From NCBI RefSeq assembly GCF_024112395.2, contig NZ_CP078013.2:3534001-3598000 (forward strand): 64,000 bases of DNA, read 5' to 3'. Shown here piece by piece: positions 24,348 to 34,285 of the stretch. A program made the translations under genes and the position numbers. The number at the start of each line of letters is the position of its first letter. The stretch's first letter is position 1. Under the pieces are notes generated by a model that made no database searches, was not told the DNA's origin, and was given only the letters and a program-made list of their open reading frames with translations. The stretch is from Pseudomonas pergaminensis (GTDB lineage Bacteria; Pseudomonadota; Gammaproteobacteria; Pseudomonadales; Pseudomonadaceae).

Positions 24348-25883
24348 GTGATTACCCAACGCCCCGACTTCATCAGTGCAGCGACCAAACAACATCTCCC
24401 CACCCTTCCCACGCGCCCCGACGCTCAAGACTCGATCTACACTCCGCCCCGGCTCTCCGACCCCGGCGAGGGCCTCGTTCGATCCAAATCCGAAACACTG
24501 GTCGATAACGGCTACATGACTATCAAACGAGAGGCTAAATGGGACCTGTCCGGAGGCTGGCCCCGACTCAAGAGTGTCAGCTTGATTATCGACACCGGGA
24601 ATAAAGCCGACACCCTGTACGTCGGCAAGGGCCCAGACGGTCACCTGAACCTGCAAATCAATGGAAAGGATTATGCATTCGACAGCATCGACCCACAGGG
24701 CCAGCCCATCAATTTGCAAATCAACACCCGTGGCGGAAATGACAGGGTCACCATCAGCCCTGATGTGAATAACCCAGCCACGATTGATGGTGGTGACGGG
24801 GACGATACCCTGACCGCTGGCGGTGGCAAAACCCGTCTACTGGGTGGTGCGGGCAACGACACCCTTCGCCTCGGCAGCAACACGGGCTACGCGGAAGGTA
24901 ATGACGGCGACGACACCCTCATCGGAGGCTCCGGCAATGCAGTCATGTATGGCAACAATGGCAATGATCAGCTGTATGCCGGCGCCGGCCCCGTGAGCAA
25001 GCAAAGCTACTTGGATGGCGGAAGTGGCGACGACCGCCTCTATGCTGGCAACGGACATACAATCCTCCATGGCGGTAAGGGCAACGACCAATTGGTAGGG
25101 TTTGACCGAACGACTTTTTATACCGGCAAAGGTAAAAACCAGATCATCAACAATAGGCGTGGCGATCGGATATACGCAAAAGCGGGTGATGCCTACGACG
25201 CCTCCCAAGGCTCCGCATTTACCAAGGTGAAGACCAGCAACGCCGGTGACGAAGGCTTTAGCGTCGTTGGTCGCCCTAAGTTCAAGCAGCGTGTCGCCGA
25301 TGATTTCGAGTTCTTGCGCAGTTCGCCTACCGGGCAAAAGATGCTTGAGGACATGGACAGGGAAGCTGCCAACGCTGGAGGAAAAGTCACGGTCCGAGAA
25401 GAACGCGAAAACGGCAACAGCTACCTTTTTGGCAGCTCGGAACTGGATAAGCTGCGACACGACAGAGACAGCAAGGTCGAGCGTGATGACCCAAGACGCG
25501 GCAGAGTTTATGACGGCCAGCCCGGAGCCCGCGCCGATAAGGGGGTATTGAATTACGATCCGATGGATCTGGGTGACCCTAGAAAAGACACGCTTGAGCC
25601 TCCCATCGTCGGTTTAATCCACGAAATGGGGCATGCCTACAATGGCGCGACAGGAACCAACCTACCAGGCCGGACCCTGGAGCACTCACCGTCGGAACCA
25701 GCGTTTTCAAGTCAGATTCCCAACACCGAGTTTCAAGTGGTCGGTTTGCCGAGCAGCGCGCAACCCTATGACTTCGATAACGATCCTACTACCCCGCCCA
25801 CCGCCACCAACCCCGAGCACTTTACGGAAAATGGCATGCTCCGGGAACTGGGGCTGCCTGAGCGCAAGAGTTACCTTTCTTAA
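24348..25883 (+). CDS. RTX-repeat protein with C-terminal M91 (NleD/HopH1-like) zinc metallopeptidase domain
   Basis: 511 residues from a GTG at 24348. No Sec signal; residues 1-60 are polar, as in type III-secreted proteins. Residues about 128-255 hold Gly/Asp-rich calcium-binding repeats (GGNDRVTIS, GGDGDDTLT, GGAGNDTLR, GGSGDDRLY, GGKGNDQLV). The C-terminal third has HEMGH (425-429) in GLIHEMGHAYN and the ending HFTENGMLRELGLPERKSY, typical of family M91, whose members NleD, HopH1 and XopG are single-domain type III effectors that cut host kinases or related targets. An hrp box precedes it. Joining RTX repeats to M91 is the odd feature. Confidence 0.85.
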   Translation: MITQRPDFISAATKQHLPTLPTRPDAQDSIYTPPRLSDPGEGLVRSKSETLVDNGYMTIKREAKWDLSGGWPRLKSVSLIIDTGNKADTLYVGKGPDGHLNLQINGKDYAFDSIDPQGQPINLQINTRGGNDRVTISPDVNNPATIDGGDGDDTLTAGGGKTRLLGGAGNDTLRLGSNTGYAEGNDGDDTLIGGSGNAVMYGNNGNDQLYAGAGPVSKQSYLDGGSGDDRLYAGNGHTILHGGKGNDQLVGFDRTTFYTGKGKNQIINNRRGDRIYAKAGDAYDASQGSAFTKVKTSNAGDEGFSVVGRPKFKQRVADDFEFLRSSPTGQKMLEDMDREAANAGGKVTVREERENGNSYLFGSSELDKLRHDRDSKVERDDPRRGRVYDGQPGARADKGVLNYDPMDLGDPRKDTLEPPIVGLIHEMGHAYNGATGTNLPGRTLEHSPSEPAFSSQIPNTEFQVVGLPSSAQPYDFDNDPTTPPTATNPEHFTENGMLRELGLPERKSYLS

Positions 25884-25907
25884 ACACCTTGCTTATGCGC
25901 GCCGGAC

Positions 25908-26825
25908 TCACGTCTGGCGTTGCAATGGGCTGTCCGGATGGGTGCACACCTCCACCAGCCAATCGATAAACACCCGCACCCGCTGGGACAGTTGGCGATG
26001 GGGTGGGTACAACGCAGTGAGCGCCATGGCGGGAGGTGCAAGACGTGGCAGCACTTCCACCAACGTGCCTTGGGCCAGTTGCCGCGTGGCGTGATAGTAC
26101 GGCGCCTGAATCAAGCCATAGCCGGCTTCACACGCGGCGAAATAACCGTCGGAGCTGCTGACCGCGATTACCTTCTCCAGGTTTATCTCGCGCAATTCAC
26201 TGCCCACCTGGAACTCCAGGCCAAAGCGTTTGCCGCTGGTACGGGAGACATACTCGACCATCCGATGGCCAGCCAGGTCGTCCAGCGTTTCGGGCACGCC
26301 GAAGCGTTCGAGGTAATCACGGCTGGCCAGGGTCACCTGGTTCATCATCGCCAATGGCCGGGCTACCAGCGACTCATCGAGTGCCTGACCGCCGCGCAGC
26401 ACACAGTCCACACCCTCGCGAATCAGGTCTACCGTGCGATCATTCAGGCTGATCTCTAAATCAATCTGGGGGTAACGCGCCGTGAATGTCGGCAAGGCCG
26501 GAATCACGATCAAGCGCCCGATGCCCGAGGGCATATCAATGCTCAAGGTGCCACGCGGGTTCTGGCGTTGCGTAGAAAACACCGCCTCGGTTTCCTCAAG
26601 GTCCGACAGTAATTGCACACAGCGCTGGTAGTACGCTGCGCCATCCAGTGTCGGGCTGACTTGCCGCGTGGTGCGCTGCAACAGTTGCACGCCCAGGTGC
26701 GCTTCCAATTGCTTGATCAACACCGTGACCGAGGCGCGCGGCAGTTGCAGGCTGTCAGCGGCTTTGGCAAAGCCACGCAACTCGACGATCCGTGTGAACA
26801 CGCGCATCGCGTTGAAACGGTCCAA
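25908..26825 (-). CDS. LysR-family transcriptional regulator, CrgA-like
   Basis: 305 residues. The start is a TTG at 26825 with GAGGAAA upstream, giving MDRFNAMRVFTRIVELRGFA, the standard opening of the CrgA/AaeR-like subgroup; the first ATG is six codons later. The winged helix is followed by QRTTRQVSPTLDGAAYYQRC and the effector domain. It is divergent from an aldo/keto reductase gene with a 119-nt intergenic region and probably regulates it. Effector unknown. Confidence 0.93.
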   Translation of the reverse strand: MDRFNAMRVFTRIVELRGFAKAADSLQLPRASVTVLIKQLEAHLGVQLLQRTTRQVSPTLDGAAYYQRCVQLLSDLEETEAVFSTQRQNPRGTLSIDMPSGIGRLIVIPALPTFTARYPQIDLEISLNDRTVDLIREGVDCVLRGGQALDESLVARPLAMMNQVTLASRDYLERFGVPETLDDLAGHRMVEYVSRTSGKRFGLEFQVGSELREINLEKVIAVSSSDGYFAACEAGYGLIQAPYYHATRQLAQGTLVEVLPRLAPPAMALTALYPPHRQLSQRVRVFIDWLVEVCTHPDSPLQRQT

Positions 26826-26881
26826 GGGCGATTTCCTCAGTTGGATTATTTAGAAAATACGAACAGTAATACTGCTTTTAG

Positions 26882-27940
<1,059 letters not shown>

Positions 27941-27946
27941 GTCAAC

Positions 27947-27975
27947 AGAGCGCCCTCACCCGGCGCTCTTTTTTC
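27947..27975 (+). terminator. Rho-independent terminator
   Basis: AGAGCGCC (27947-27954) and GGCGCTCT (27962-27969) pair over a 7-nt loop and are followed by a T run. It lies directly after the aldo/keto reductase stop. Confidence 0.9.
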
Positions 27976-28074
27976 TTGTACGAACGTACCTAAAGCTCCG
28001 CTTGCTCAAGCCGATAGCCCTACGAAGCTCTAAAAAAGCCGCGTCGATAATAAACGCTTCGTAAGGACGACCCC

Positions 28075-30069
28075 ATGCCCCCACTGCGCTCCATCCAAGC
28101 CCGCTATACCCTGTTCCTGGTGCTGTTCGTCCTGGTGTTATTTGTGTTGACGGTGGTGGGTATCGGCCAGTTGGTCGCCCCCACGCTGCGCCACACCGAA
28201 GAACAGGTGGTGCTCAACCGCATCGCCGAAGTGGCCGAACAGATCCAGGGCGAACTGAACAAGGTTCAGTCCCAGCAACGCACCATCACCCAGACCATCC
28301 CCTTGCTCGACAGCGATGCCATCGACAAAGTCCTGCCGGGCCTGGTCGATCAATATGGCGAACTGAAAGTCTTCGGTGGCGGGATTTGGCCGCTGCCCAA
28401 CCAGCGCACACCGGGGCGCAACAAGCACAGCACGTTCTGGCACCGTGACGCGTCGGGCGAGCTGGCGGTTAATACCTTCTGGAACAGCGACCCTGCACCC
28501 AACTATTACGACCAGAGCTGGTACAAGGGCGGCCTCGCCTCACCGCGCGGTCAATGCGCCTGGGCCGCCGCCTACAAGGACGACGCCAGCCAGGAGCCAC
28601 GCACTAACTGCGCCATGGCCATCCAGCGCGACGGCGTGCCCTATGGTGTCGCCACCATCGACGTGACCCTGGGCTTCTTTAATGACCTGGTGGCCAGCAA
28701 AGAAAAAGACATCGGCGGGCAAATGCTGATCGTCGAAGGTGACGGCAAAATCATCAGCAACAGCTCGCGCATCAGCGGCCCGGTGGTGTTGAAGAACATC
28801 AGCGAACTCACCGGCAGCTCGGCGTTCGCCGGCCAGGTCAGCAAAGCCCTGGCCCACCGCGACCAGGCGCTGCAACGCAGTGAGTTCGACAACCTGGGTG
28901 TGGCCAGCACCTTCTACATGCGCCCCATCGAAGGCACGCCGTGGTTCCTCGCCACTGCCCTGCCCACCTCGCTGATCACCGCCCAGCGCGATGACGTGCT
29001 CGGCACCCTGGCCTTGCTGCAAATCCCGATGGTGTTGCTGCTGGTGCTGCTCGCGGTGTATGCGATCCGCCAACTGGTGCAGCGCATGAAGTCGCTGAAA
29101 ACCAATATCGACGCGCTGTCGGCCGGCGATGCCGACCTGACCCGACGTATCACCATCCGCGCCGAAGACGAACTGGGCGCTATTGGTCACTCGGTCAACC
29201 GTTTTATCGTCTACCTGCAGAACATGATCGGCGAAGTCACCCAAGCCACCGGTGCCATGTCGTCGAGCCTTGAGCAACTGCAACGCACCTCGGCGCACAC
29301 CAACCAGATCCTGGTACGGCATGCTTCGGAGACCGATCAGACGGTTACCGCCATCACCGAAATGAGCTCCACCGCCGACACCGTGGCGCAAAACGCCGCT
29401 GAAACCGCCGCGTTCACCCAGCGCGCCAATGAGCACGCCGACCGTTCCCGCGTGGTCGTGGGCGAAGCGTCCAATAGCGTCAGTGCCTTGATCGGCGAAG
29501 TGTCGAGCGCCACCCACAGCGTGGAAAACATGCGCCAGGACGCGGCGCGCATCACCGAAACCCTCGGCGTGATCGGCGCGATTGCCGGCCAGACCAACCT
29601 GCTGGCCCTCAACGCCGCGATCGAAGCCGCGCGTGCCGGCGAGCAAGGCCGTGGGTTTGCGGTGGTTGCCGATGAAGTCCGCGCGCTTGCGGCACGCACC
29701 CAGGCCAGCACCTCGCAGATCAACGAGATGCTGACGCGCCTGACCGCCGGGGTCAGTTCTTCGGTCGCGGCCATGGAAAACACCCAGGCCAGTTGCCAGT
29801 CGGCGGCGGATGCCACGGCGCGGGTGAACACCGGGCTGGATGAGATGGCCGGCTCCGTCAGCCATATCAACAACCTCAGCACCCAGATCGCCACGGCCGC
29901 CGAGCAACAGAGCGCGGTGACCGAGGAGATCAACCGCAGCATGGTGCAGATCCGACAAATGGTCGAAGAGCTGGTACAGAGCGGCCACGCCACTGAAACC
30001 AATACCCAAAGCCTGCTGGATGCGAATGGCCGGGTGATTGCCTTGATGGGTCGATTCAAGGTGCGGTGA
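28075..30069 (+). CDS. Methyl-accepting chemotaxis protein with periplasmic dCache-type sensor
   Basis: 664 residues. TM1 at about 11-35; a large periplasmic domain to about 305 with the Cache-like stretch [21 protein letters not shown] and [18 protein letters not shown]2 ([18 protein letters not shown]); a HAMP region; then the cytoplasmic hairpin whose tip is [20 protein letters not shown] near residue 502. It senses small ligands in the periplasm and signals to CheA/CheW. The Cys pair in the sensor (RGQCAW and RTNCAM) is notable and could form a disulfide. Monocistronic. Ligand not deducible. Confidence 0.94.
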   Translation: MPPLRSIQARYTLFLVLFVLVLFVLTVVGIGQLVAPTLRHTEEQVVLNRIAEVAEQIQGELNKVQSQQRTITQTIPLLDSDAIDKVLPGLVDQYGELKVFGGGIWPLPNQRTPGRNKHSTFWHRDASGELAVNTFWNSDPAPNYYDQSWYKGGLASPRGQCAWAAAYKDDASQEPRTNCAMAIQRDGVPYGVATIDVTLGFFNDLVASKEKDIGGQMLIVEGDGKIISNSSRISGPVVLKNISELTGSSAFAGQVSKALAHRDQALQRSEFDNLGVASTFYMRPIEGTPWFLATALPTSLITAQRDDVLGTLALLQIPMVLLLVLLAVYAIRQLVQRMKSLKTNIDALSAGDADLTRRITIRAEDELGAIGHSVNRFIVYLQNMIGEVTQATGAMSSSLEQLQRTSAHTNQILVRHASETDQTVTAITEMSSTADTVAQNAAETAAFTQRANEHADRSRVVVGEASNSVSALIGEVSSATHSVENMRQDAARITETLGVIGAIAGQTNLLALNAAIEAARAGEQGRGFAVVADEVRALAARTQASTSQINEMLTRLTAGVSSSVAAMENTQASCQSAADATARVNTGLDEMAGSVSHINNLSTQIATAAEQQSAVTEEINRSMVQIRQMVEELVQSGHATETNTQSLLDANGRVIALMGRFKVR

Positions 30070-30082
30070 TAAACGGCTGAAA

Positions 30083-30107
30083 CACTCCCGTGCAATGTGC
30101 GGGAGTG
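30083..30107 (+). terminator. Hairpin after the MCP gene, possible terminator
   Basis: CACTCCCG (30083-30090) and CGGGAGTG (30100-30107) pair perfectly over a 9-nt loop, 13 nt after the stop. No T-tract follows, so it may be only a 3'-end stabilising hairpin. Confidence 0.4.
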
Positions 30108-30159
30108 GGACTATTCTGACAGTTCGAAGTGCTTAGAACTGCCACACAGGAGGTGTGCC

Positions 30160-30618
30160 ATGCGCGCAGCCGAGCAATCGGTCCGCTTGGAGCGGATCAG
30201 TCAGGAACGCTTTATCCAAGCCCCTATCGACGCCGTTTACGACTACGTGACCCAGCCGGATCGCTGGCACGAATGGCACCCCACCTCCCTCAGCGCCGAC
30301 ACCGGCACCACTGGCTCACTCCCGGCAGGCGCACGTTTTACCGAGTTCATCGACCTGCTCGGTGTGCGTGTCCCCATGAGTTACCGCGTACAAATCGCCC
30401 GACGCCCCGGCGAGTTCAAGACCGTGTTCACCTCCCTGGCCGTCGACGGCTCGATTCACTACTTCCTGTTGCCCCATCAGGGCGGCACGCTGTTCAAGCG
30501 CGTGTTGACCTATGAAACCGAGCTGCAACTGGCCACCTTGCATGAACGCATGATCGAACTGTCGGCGATTGCCCTCGGCCAGCTCAAGCACCGCCTGGAA
30601 AACCCGCCCTTCGTATAA
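30160..30618 (+). CDS. SRPBCC-family protein
   Basis: 152 residues from ATG 30160, preceded by AGGAGGTG at ideal spacing; the frame upstream to 30097 is not needed. The START/Bet v1-like helix-grip fold is indicated by RFIQAPIDAVYDYVTQPDRWHEWHP at the N-terminus and a C-terminal long helix (ERMIELSAIALGQLKHRLE). Such proteins bind hydrophobic ligands in a cavity. No partner is evident, since the neighbours are a chemoreceptor and a DUF411 protein. Confidence 0.88.
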   Translation: MRAAEQSVRLERISQERFIQAPIDAVYDYVTQPDRWHEWHPTSLSADTGTTGSLPAGARFTEFIDLLGVRVPMSYRVQIARRPGEFKTVFTSLAVDGSIHYFLLPHQGGTLFKRVLTYETELQLATLHERMIELSAIALGQLKHRLENPPFV

Positions 30619-30648
30619 TCTTGAAACATTACCGCGCCACCCGCTGAC

Positions 30649-30675
30649 CTGTGGGAGCTGGCTTGCCTGCGATGA
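30649..30675 (+). repeat. REP-type sequence (single half)
   Basis: CTGTGGGAGCTGGCTTGCCT followed by GCGATGA has the core of the common fluorescent-Pseudomonas REP. Only one half is present, unlike the doublet at 42.7 kb. Confidence 0.7.
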
Positions 30676-30727
30676 CGTCGTCATGATCGCCGCCATCCCA
30701 ACGGCCCCCTCCCGCACGCGAGATCCT

Positions 30728-31174
30728 ATGAAAACCACATTGCGCCTGGTCCTGCTGTCAGCCCTGTTCACCACCTCCCTGGCGCAAGCCGCCGAGTTGA
30801 TCCCTATCGACGTGCACCGTGATGCCAACTGCGGCTGCTGCAAAAAGTGGATCAGCCATCTGGAAAGCAACGGTTTCAAGGTCAATGACCACGTCGAAGC
30901 CGACATGAGCGCCGTCAAGCAACGCCTGGGCGTGGCGCCACGCCTGGGCTCGTGCCACACCGCCGTGATCGATGGCAAATTCGTCGAAGGCCATGTGCCC
31001 GCCGAACAGGTGCTGGCCTTGCGCAAACGTGACGACCTGCTGGGCGTCGCCGCACCGGGCATGCCCATGGGCTCGCCGGGCATGGAAGTCGAGGGTCGCA
31101 GTGAGGCCTTTCAAGTCATCGGCCTGACCCGTGAAGGCAAGGATGTCGTGGTGGCCGAATACCCGGCGCAATGA
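30728..31174 (+). CDS. DUF411-family periplasmic metal-binding protein
   Basis: 148 residues from ATG 30728. A Sec signal peptide ends near LAQAA (residue 21). The mature protein begins with the DUF411 motif NCGCCKKW (Cys35, Cys37, Cys38) and contains GSCHTAVIDGKFVEGHVP and a Met-rich stretch GMPMGSPGM, all typical of this family linked to copper handling. Periplasmic. Its stop overlaps the ATG of a membrane-protein gene (ATGA), so the two are made together. A role in copper binding or delivery is family-based inference. Confidence 0.9.
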   Translation: MKTTLRLVLLSALFTTSLAQAAELIPIDVHRDANCGCCKKWISHLESNGFKVNDHVEADMSAVKQRLGVAPRLGSCHTAVIDGKFVEGHVPAEQVLALRKRDDLLGVAAPGMPMGSPGMEVEGRSEAFQVIGLTREGKDVVVAEYPAQ

Positions 31175-31614
31175 TCGCAGGCTACCTGGGGCTGTTCTTC
31201 GCGGCGTTTGGCGCCGCGACCTTGTTGCCGCTGCAATCGGAAGCGGTGCTGGTCGGCCTGCTGCTCAACGGGCATTACAGTCTGTGGCTGTTGCTGGGTG
31301 TTGCGACACTCGGCAACGTGCTGGGTTCGGTGGTGAACTGGTGGCTGGGGCGCTGGGTTGAACACTTCAAGGATCGACGCTGGTTTCCAGTCAACGATCG
31401 GCAGTTGGAAAAAGCTCGTAACCATTACCAGCGCTGGGGGCATTGGACGTTGTTGCTCAGCTGGGTGCCGATCATCGGCGACCCGCTGACACTGGTGGCC
31501 GGAGTGATGCGCGAGCCGTTGTGGCGATTTCTGTTGCTGGTGACCCTGGCCAAAGGCCTGCGCTATGGCGTGCTGGCGGCCGTGACCTTGCAGTGGGTGT
31601 TAATCCGCACTTAA
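31171..31614 (+). CDS. YqaA/DedA-like inner-membrane protein
   Basis: 147 residues with about four transmembrane helices. The opening GLFFAAFGAATLLPLQSEAVLVGLLL and the central TLGNVLGSVVNWWLGR are characteristic of YqaA-type VTT/DedA relatives. The loop motif WVPIIGDPLTLVAGVMR matches the re-entrant segment of the family, now tied to phospholipid scrambling or envelope homeostasis. It is translationally coupled to the DUF411 gene. Function in this pair is unknown. Confidence 0.9.
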   Translation: MIAGYLGLFFAAFGAATLLPLQSEAVLVGLLLNGHYSLWLLLGVATLGNVLGSVVNWWLGRWVEHFKDRRWFPVNDRQLEKARNHYQRWGHWTLLLSWVPIIGDPLTLVAGVMREPLWRFLLLVTLAKGLRYGVLAAVTLQWVLIRT

Positions 31615-31660
31615 TCCCCTCGCAACAGCATCCGAGCCACCCTTCTCGGAGCCCTCGCCA

Positions 31661-32662
31661 ATGCCTCTAATCCGCGCTTTTTGTATCGCCGGCCTGCTCA
31701 CGGCCACTGCCTCGCCGGTGTTTGCAGCGACCTACGGTCCCGAACTGCAAGGCTTTGAATACCCCTACCCGCTCAAGCATTTCGCGTTTCAATCCCAAGG
31801 CAAATCCCTGCAGATGGGCTACATGGACGTACCGGCAAAAGGCACGCCCAACGGCCGCAGCGTGGTGCTGATGCACGGCAAGAACTTCTGCGGTGCAACC
31901 TGGGAAGGCTCGATCAAGGCCCTCAGCGACGCCGGTTACCGGGTGATCGCGCCGGACCAGATCGGCTTCTGTACCTCCAGCAAGCCCGACCACTATCAAT
32001 ACAGCTTCCAGCAATTGGCGAACAACACCCACCAACTGCTGGAAAAGCTCGGCATTCAAAAGGCCACCCTGCTCGGCCATTCCACCGGCGGCATGCTCGC
32101 CACTCGCTACGCCCTGATGTACCCGGAGCAAACCGAACAACTGGCGATGGTCAACCCCATCGGCCTGGAAGACTGGAAAGCCTTGGGCGTGCCCGCGCTG
32201 ACCGTCGACCAGTGGTATGAGCGCGAGTTGAAAGTCAGCGCCGAGGGCATTCGCAAGTACCAACTCACTACCTATTACGTCGGGCGCTGGAAGCCCGAAT
32301 ACGAGCGTTGGGTAGACATGTACGCCGGTCTGAGCAACGGCCCGGGGCATACGCGAGTCGCATGGAACTCAGCGTTGATTTACGACATGATCTTCACCCA
32401 GCCGGTGTACTACGAATTCAAGCACCTCCAAATGCCTACGCTGCTGCTGATCGGCACCGCCGATAACACCGCCATCGGCAAGGATGTCGCGCCGCCGGCG
32501 GTCAAGGCCAAGCTCGGCGACTATGCCGTGCTTGGCAAGCAGGTGGCCCGGTTGATCCCTCATGCGACGCTAGTGGAATTCCCGGGCCTGGGGCATGCGC
32601 CGCAGATGGAAGAGCCGGAACAGTTTCATAAAGCGCTGTTGCAGGGGTTGAACGCCCTTTAA
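31661..32662 (+). CDS. Secreted alpha/beta hydrolase
   Basis: 333 residues. A Sec signal peptide ends near VFAA (about residue 22). Nucleophile elbow GHSTGG with Ser141, oxyanion-region HGKNFCGATW (72-81), Asp near GTADNTAIG and His in GLGHAPQMEEP complete the triad. Periplasmic or secreted; relatives act on small esters or lactones. Lies 47 nt after the DedA-like gene and 26 nt before a dehydrogenase gene on the same strand, so co-transcription is possible. Substrate unknown. Confidence 0.9.
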   Translation: MPLIRAFCIAGLLTATASPVFAATYGPELQGFEYPYPLKHFAFQSQGKSLQMGYMDVPAKGTPNGRSVVLMHGKNFCGATWEGSIKALSDAGYRVIAPDQIGFCTSSKPDHYQYSFQQLANNTHQLLEKLGIQKATLLGHSTGGMLATRYALMYPEQTEQLAMVNPIGLEDWKALGVPALTVDQWYERELKVSAEGIRKYQLTTYYVGRWKPEYERWVDMYAGLSNGPGHTRVAWNSALIYDMIFTQPVYYEFKHLQMPTLLLIGTADNTAIGKDVAPPAVKAKLGDYAVLGKQVARLIPHATLVEFPGLGHAPQMEEPEQFHKALLQGLNAL

Positions 32663-32688
32663 TCCAACCTTTTTCGAGGCACTCGTGA

Positions 32689-33642
32689 ATGTCGGTACAG
32701 ATTGCAGTCATTGATGATTGGCAGAATGTGGCCAGAGGCGTGGTGGATTGGTCAGTCCTTGAGGCGGTGGGCCAGGTGCACTTCCTGCACGACTACCCGG
32801 CGGATACCGCCACGATGATCGAGCGTTTGCAGGGGTTCGAGGTGATTTGCGTGATGCGCGAGCGCTCCACCTTCGACAAGGCCCTGCTGCAAGGGCTGCC
32901 AAACCTAAAGCTGCTGGTGACGGGCGGCATGCGCAACGCCGCGATTGATATTCCCGCCGCCAAAGCCCTGGGCATTCAGGTGTGCGGCACCGACAGCTAT
33001 AAACACGCCGCGCCGGAACTGACCTGGGCATTGATCATGGCCTCCACCCGCAATCTGGTGGAGGAAGCCAATTCCTTGCGTGCCGGTCACTGGCAGGTGG
33101 GGCTCGGCGGTGATCTGCATGGCAAGACCCTGGGGATTCTTGGCCTGGGCAGCATTGGCCAGAAAGTCGCACAATTCGCCCAAGCGTTTGGCATGCAGGT
33201 GATTGCCTGGAGTGAAAACCTCACGCCGGAACGCGCGGCCGAGTCCGGCGTAACCTGGGTCAGCAAGCAAGCACTGTTCGAACAGGCAGACATCCTCACC
33301 GTGCACCTGGTGCTCAGCGACCGCAGCCGGGGGTTGGTGGATGCCCAGGCGTTGGGCTGGATGAAACCGAGCGCTCGCTTGGTCAACACCGCACGTGGCC
33401 CCATCGTGGATGAGCAGGCGCTGGTGCAGGCGCTGGAAAGCGGTCGCCTGGCCGGGGCGGCACTCGACGTGTATGCCGAAGAGCCGCTGCCTGCGGATCA
33501 TCCATTTCGCCGCCTGCCGAATGTACTGGCCACCCCGCATGTCGGCTACGTGAGCGAACAGAATTACCGGCAGTTCTATTCGCAAATGATTGAAGACATT
33601 CAGGCCTGGGCCAACGGTGCGCCCATTCGGGTGCTCGGCTGA
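32689..33642 (+). CDS. D-2-hydroxyacid dehydrogenase family protein
   Basis: 317 residues. The Rossmann motif GILGLGSIGQKV (149-160) binds NAD(P). The catalytic set is Arg236 (NTARGPIVDE), Glu265 (YAEEPLP) and His284 (ATPHVGYVSE). The N-terminal catalytic domain is intact. It interconverts 2-hydroxyacids and 2-ketoacids or is a phosphoglycerate-dehydrogenase relative; the start MSVQIAVIDDWQNVA matches the SerA-like subgroup common in proteobacteria. Cytosolic. The last gene before the 640-nt intergenic region preceding glgA. Confidence 0.92.
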   Translation: MSVQIAVIDDWQNVARGVVDWSVLEAVGQVHFLHDYPADTATMIERLQGFEVICVMRERSTFDKALLQGLPNLKLLVTGGMRNAAIDIPAAKALGIQVCGTDSYKHAAPELTWALIMASTRNLVEEANSLRAGHWQVGLGGDLHGKTLGILGLGSIGQKVAQFAQAFGMQVIAWSENLTPERAAESGVTWVSKQALFEQADILTVHLVLSDRSRGLVDAQALGWMKPSARLVNTARGPIVDEQALVQALESGRLAGAALDVYAEEPLPADHPFRRLPNVLATPHVGYVSEQNYRQFYSQMIEDIQAWANGAPIRVLG

Positions 33643-33709
33643 CGCACCAATAAAGGGCAAGACCACTTCCGGGCGCACGGACACGCCAGGCTGACCCAGC
33701 TTGTCGTCC

Positions 33710-33877
33710 GTGGTGAGCGCGCTTGCTGTGGTGAGCGGGCTTGCCCCGCGCTGGGCTGCGAAGCAGCCCCAAACCAGACAACCGAGATTTACTTGGTGCA
33801 CTGCCATAGCCCATTTGGGAGCGCTTCGCACTCCAGCGCGGGGCAAGCCCGCTCACCACAGCAAGCCCGCTCACCAC
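33710..33877. repeat. Long REP-like inverted repeat
   Basis: A 34-nt sequence (33721-33754) is perfectly complementary to 33833-33866, and with one mismatch the pairing extends to 33710 and 33877 (about 45 bp in each arm). The core reads GTGAGCGGGCTTGCCCCGCG, a motif common between Pseudomonas genes. The 78-nt centre holds a smaller hairpin (GCTGCGAAGCAGC). No transposase gene or target duplication is seen. The rest of 33643-34285 holds no gene. Confidence 0.8.
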
Positions 33878-34006
33878 AGAGCGCCCGTTCACTACAACAA
33901 TCCGGCTCTCCCCGTAAATCTCCGACCATCGCCGCCGCCTAATAACCAGACCTATTTTTGTTAAAAGTATTTTGTCCTACAAAAAAACCCTGAAAACCCT
34001 ACAGGC

Positions 34007-34024
34007 TCTAGGATCTGTCCTAGA
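34007..34024. promoter_or_regulatory. Palindrome in the glgA leader region
   Basis: TCTAGGA-TCTG-TCCTAGA is a perfect 7-bp inverted repeat, followed at once by GGACC-GATG-GGTCC (34029-34042). A third repeat, AACTGGC and GCCAGTT (34174-34180 and 34190-34196), lies nearer glgA. They sit 90-280 nt upstream of the glgA start and could bind a regulator or fold in a leader RNA. Confidence 0.35.
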
Positions 34025-34285
34025 CTCAGGACCGATGGGTCCGTTCCAAAACAAAAACCCCGCAAAAAATCGAAACTTTCGAACTCTGCCGTAGGTCCAG
34101 TTTTAAGGTAAGGCGAGCGCACGTGGTTCACACCTCGATGCCCGTCCATCCAATCTTTTTAGGCTTACCGTGCAACTGGCATACGCCTTGCCAGTTTGTA
34201 CAGTGCTTGTGCGCCTGGCCGCAGGATGCGGTCATCGGAGCTAATGGCAGCGGGCCATTAGCCGACCAACATGTGGGAGAGAACT

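Noticed and set aside
33710..33877. Inverted repeats as ends of an insertion sequence, or a CRISPR array
   Set aside because: Only 78 nt lie between the arms, with no transposase and no repeat-spacer pattern. A REP-like element fits better.
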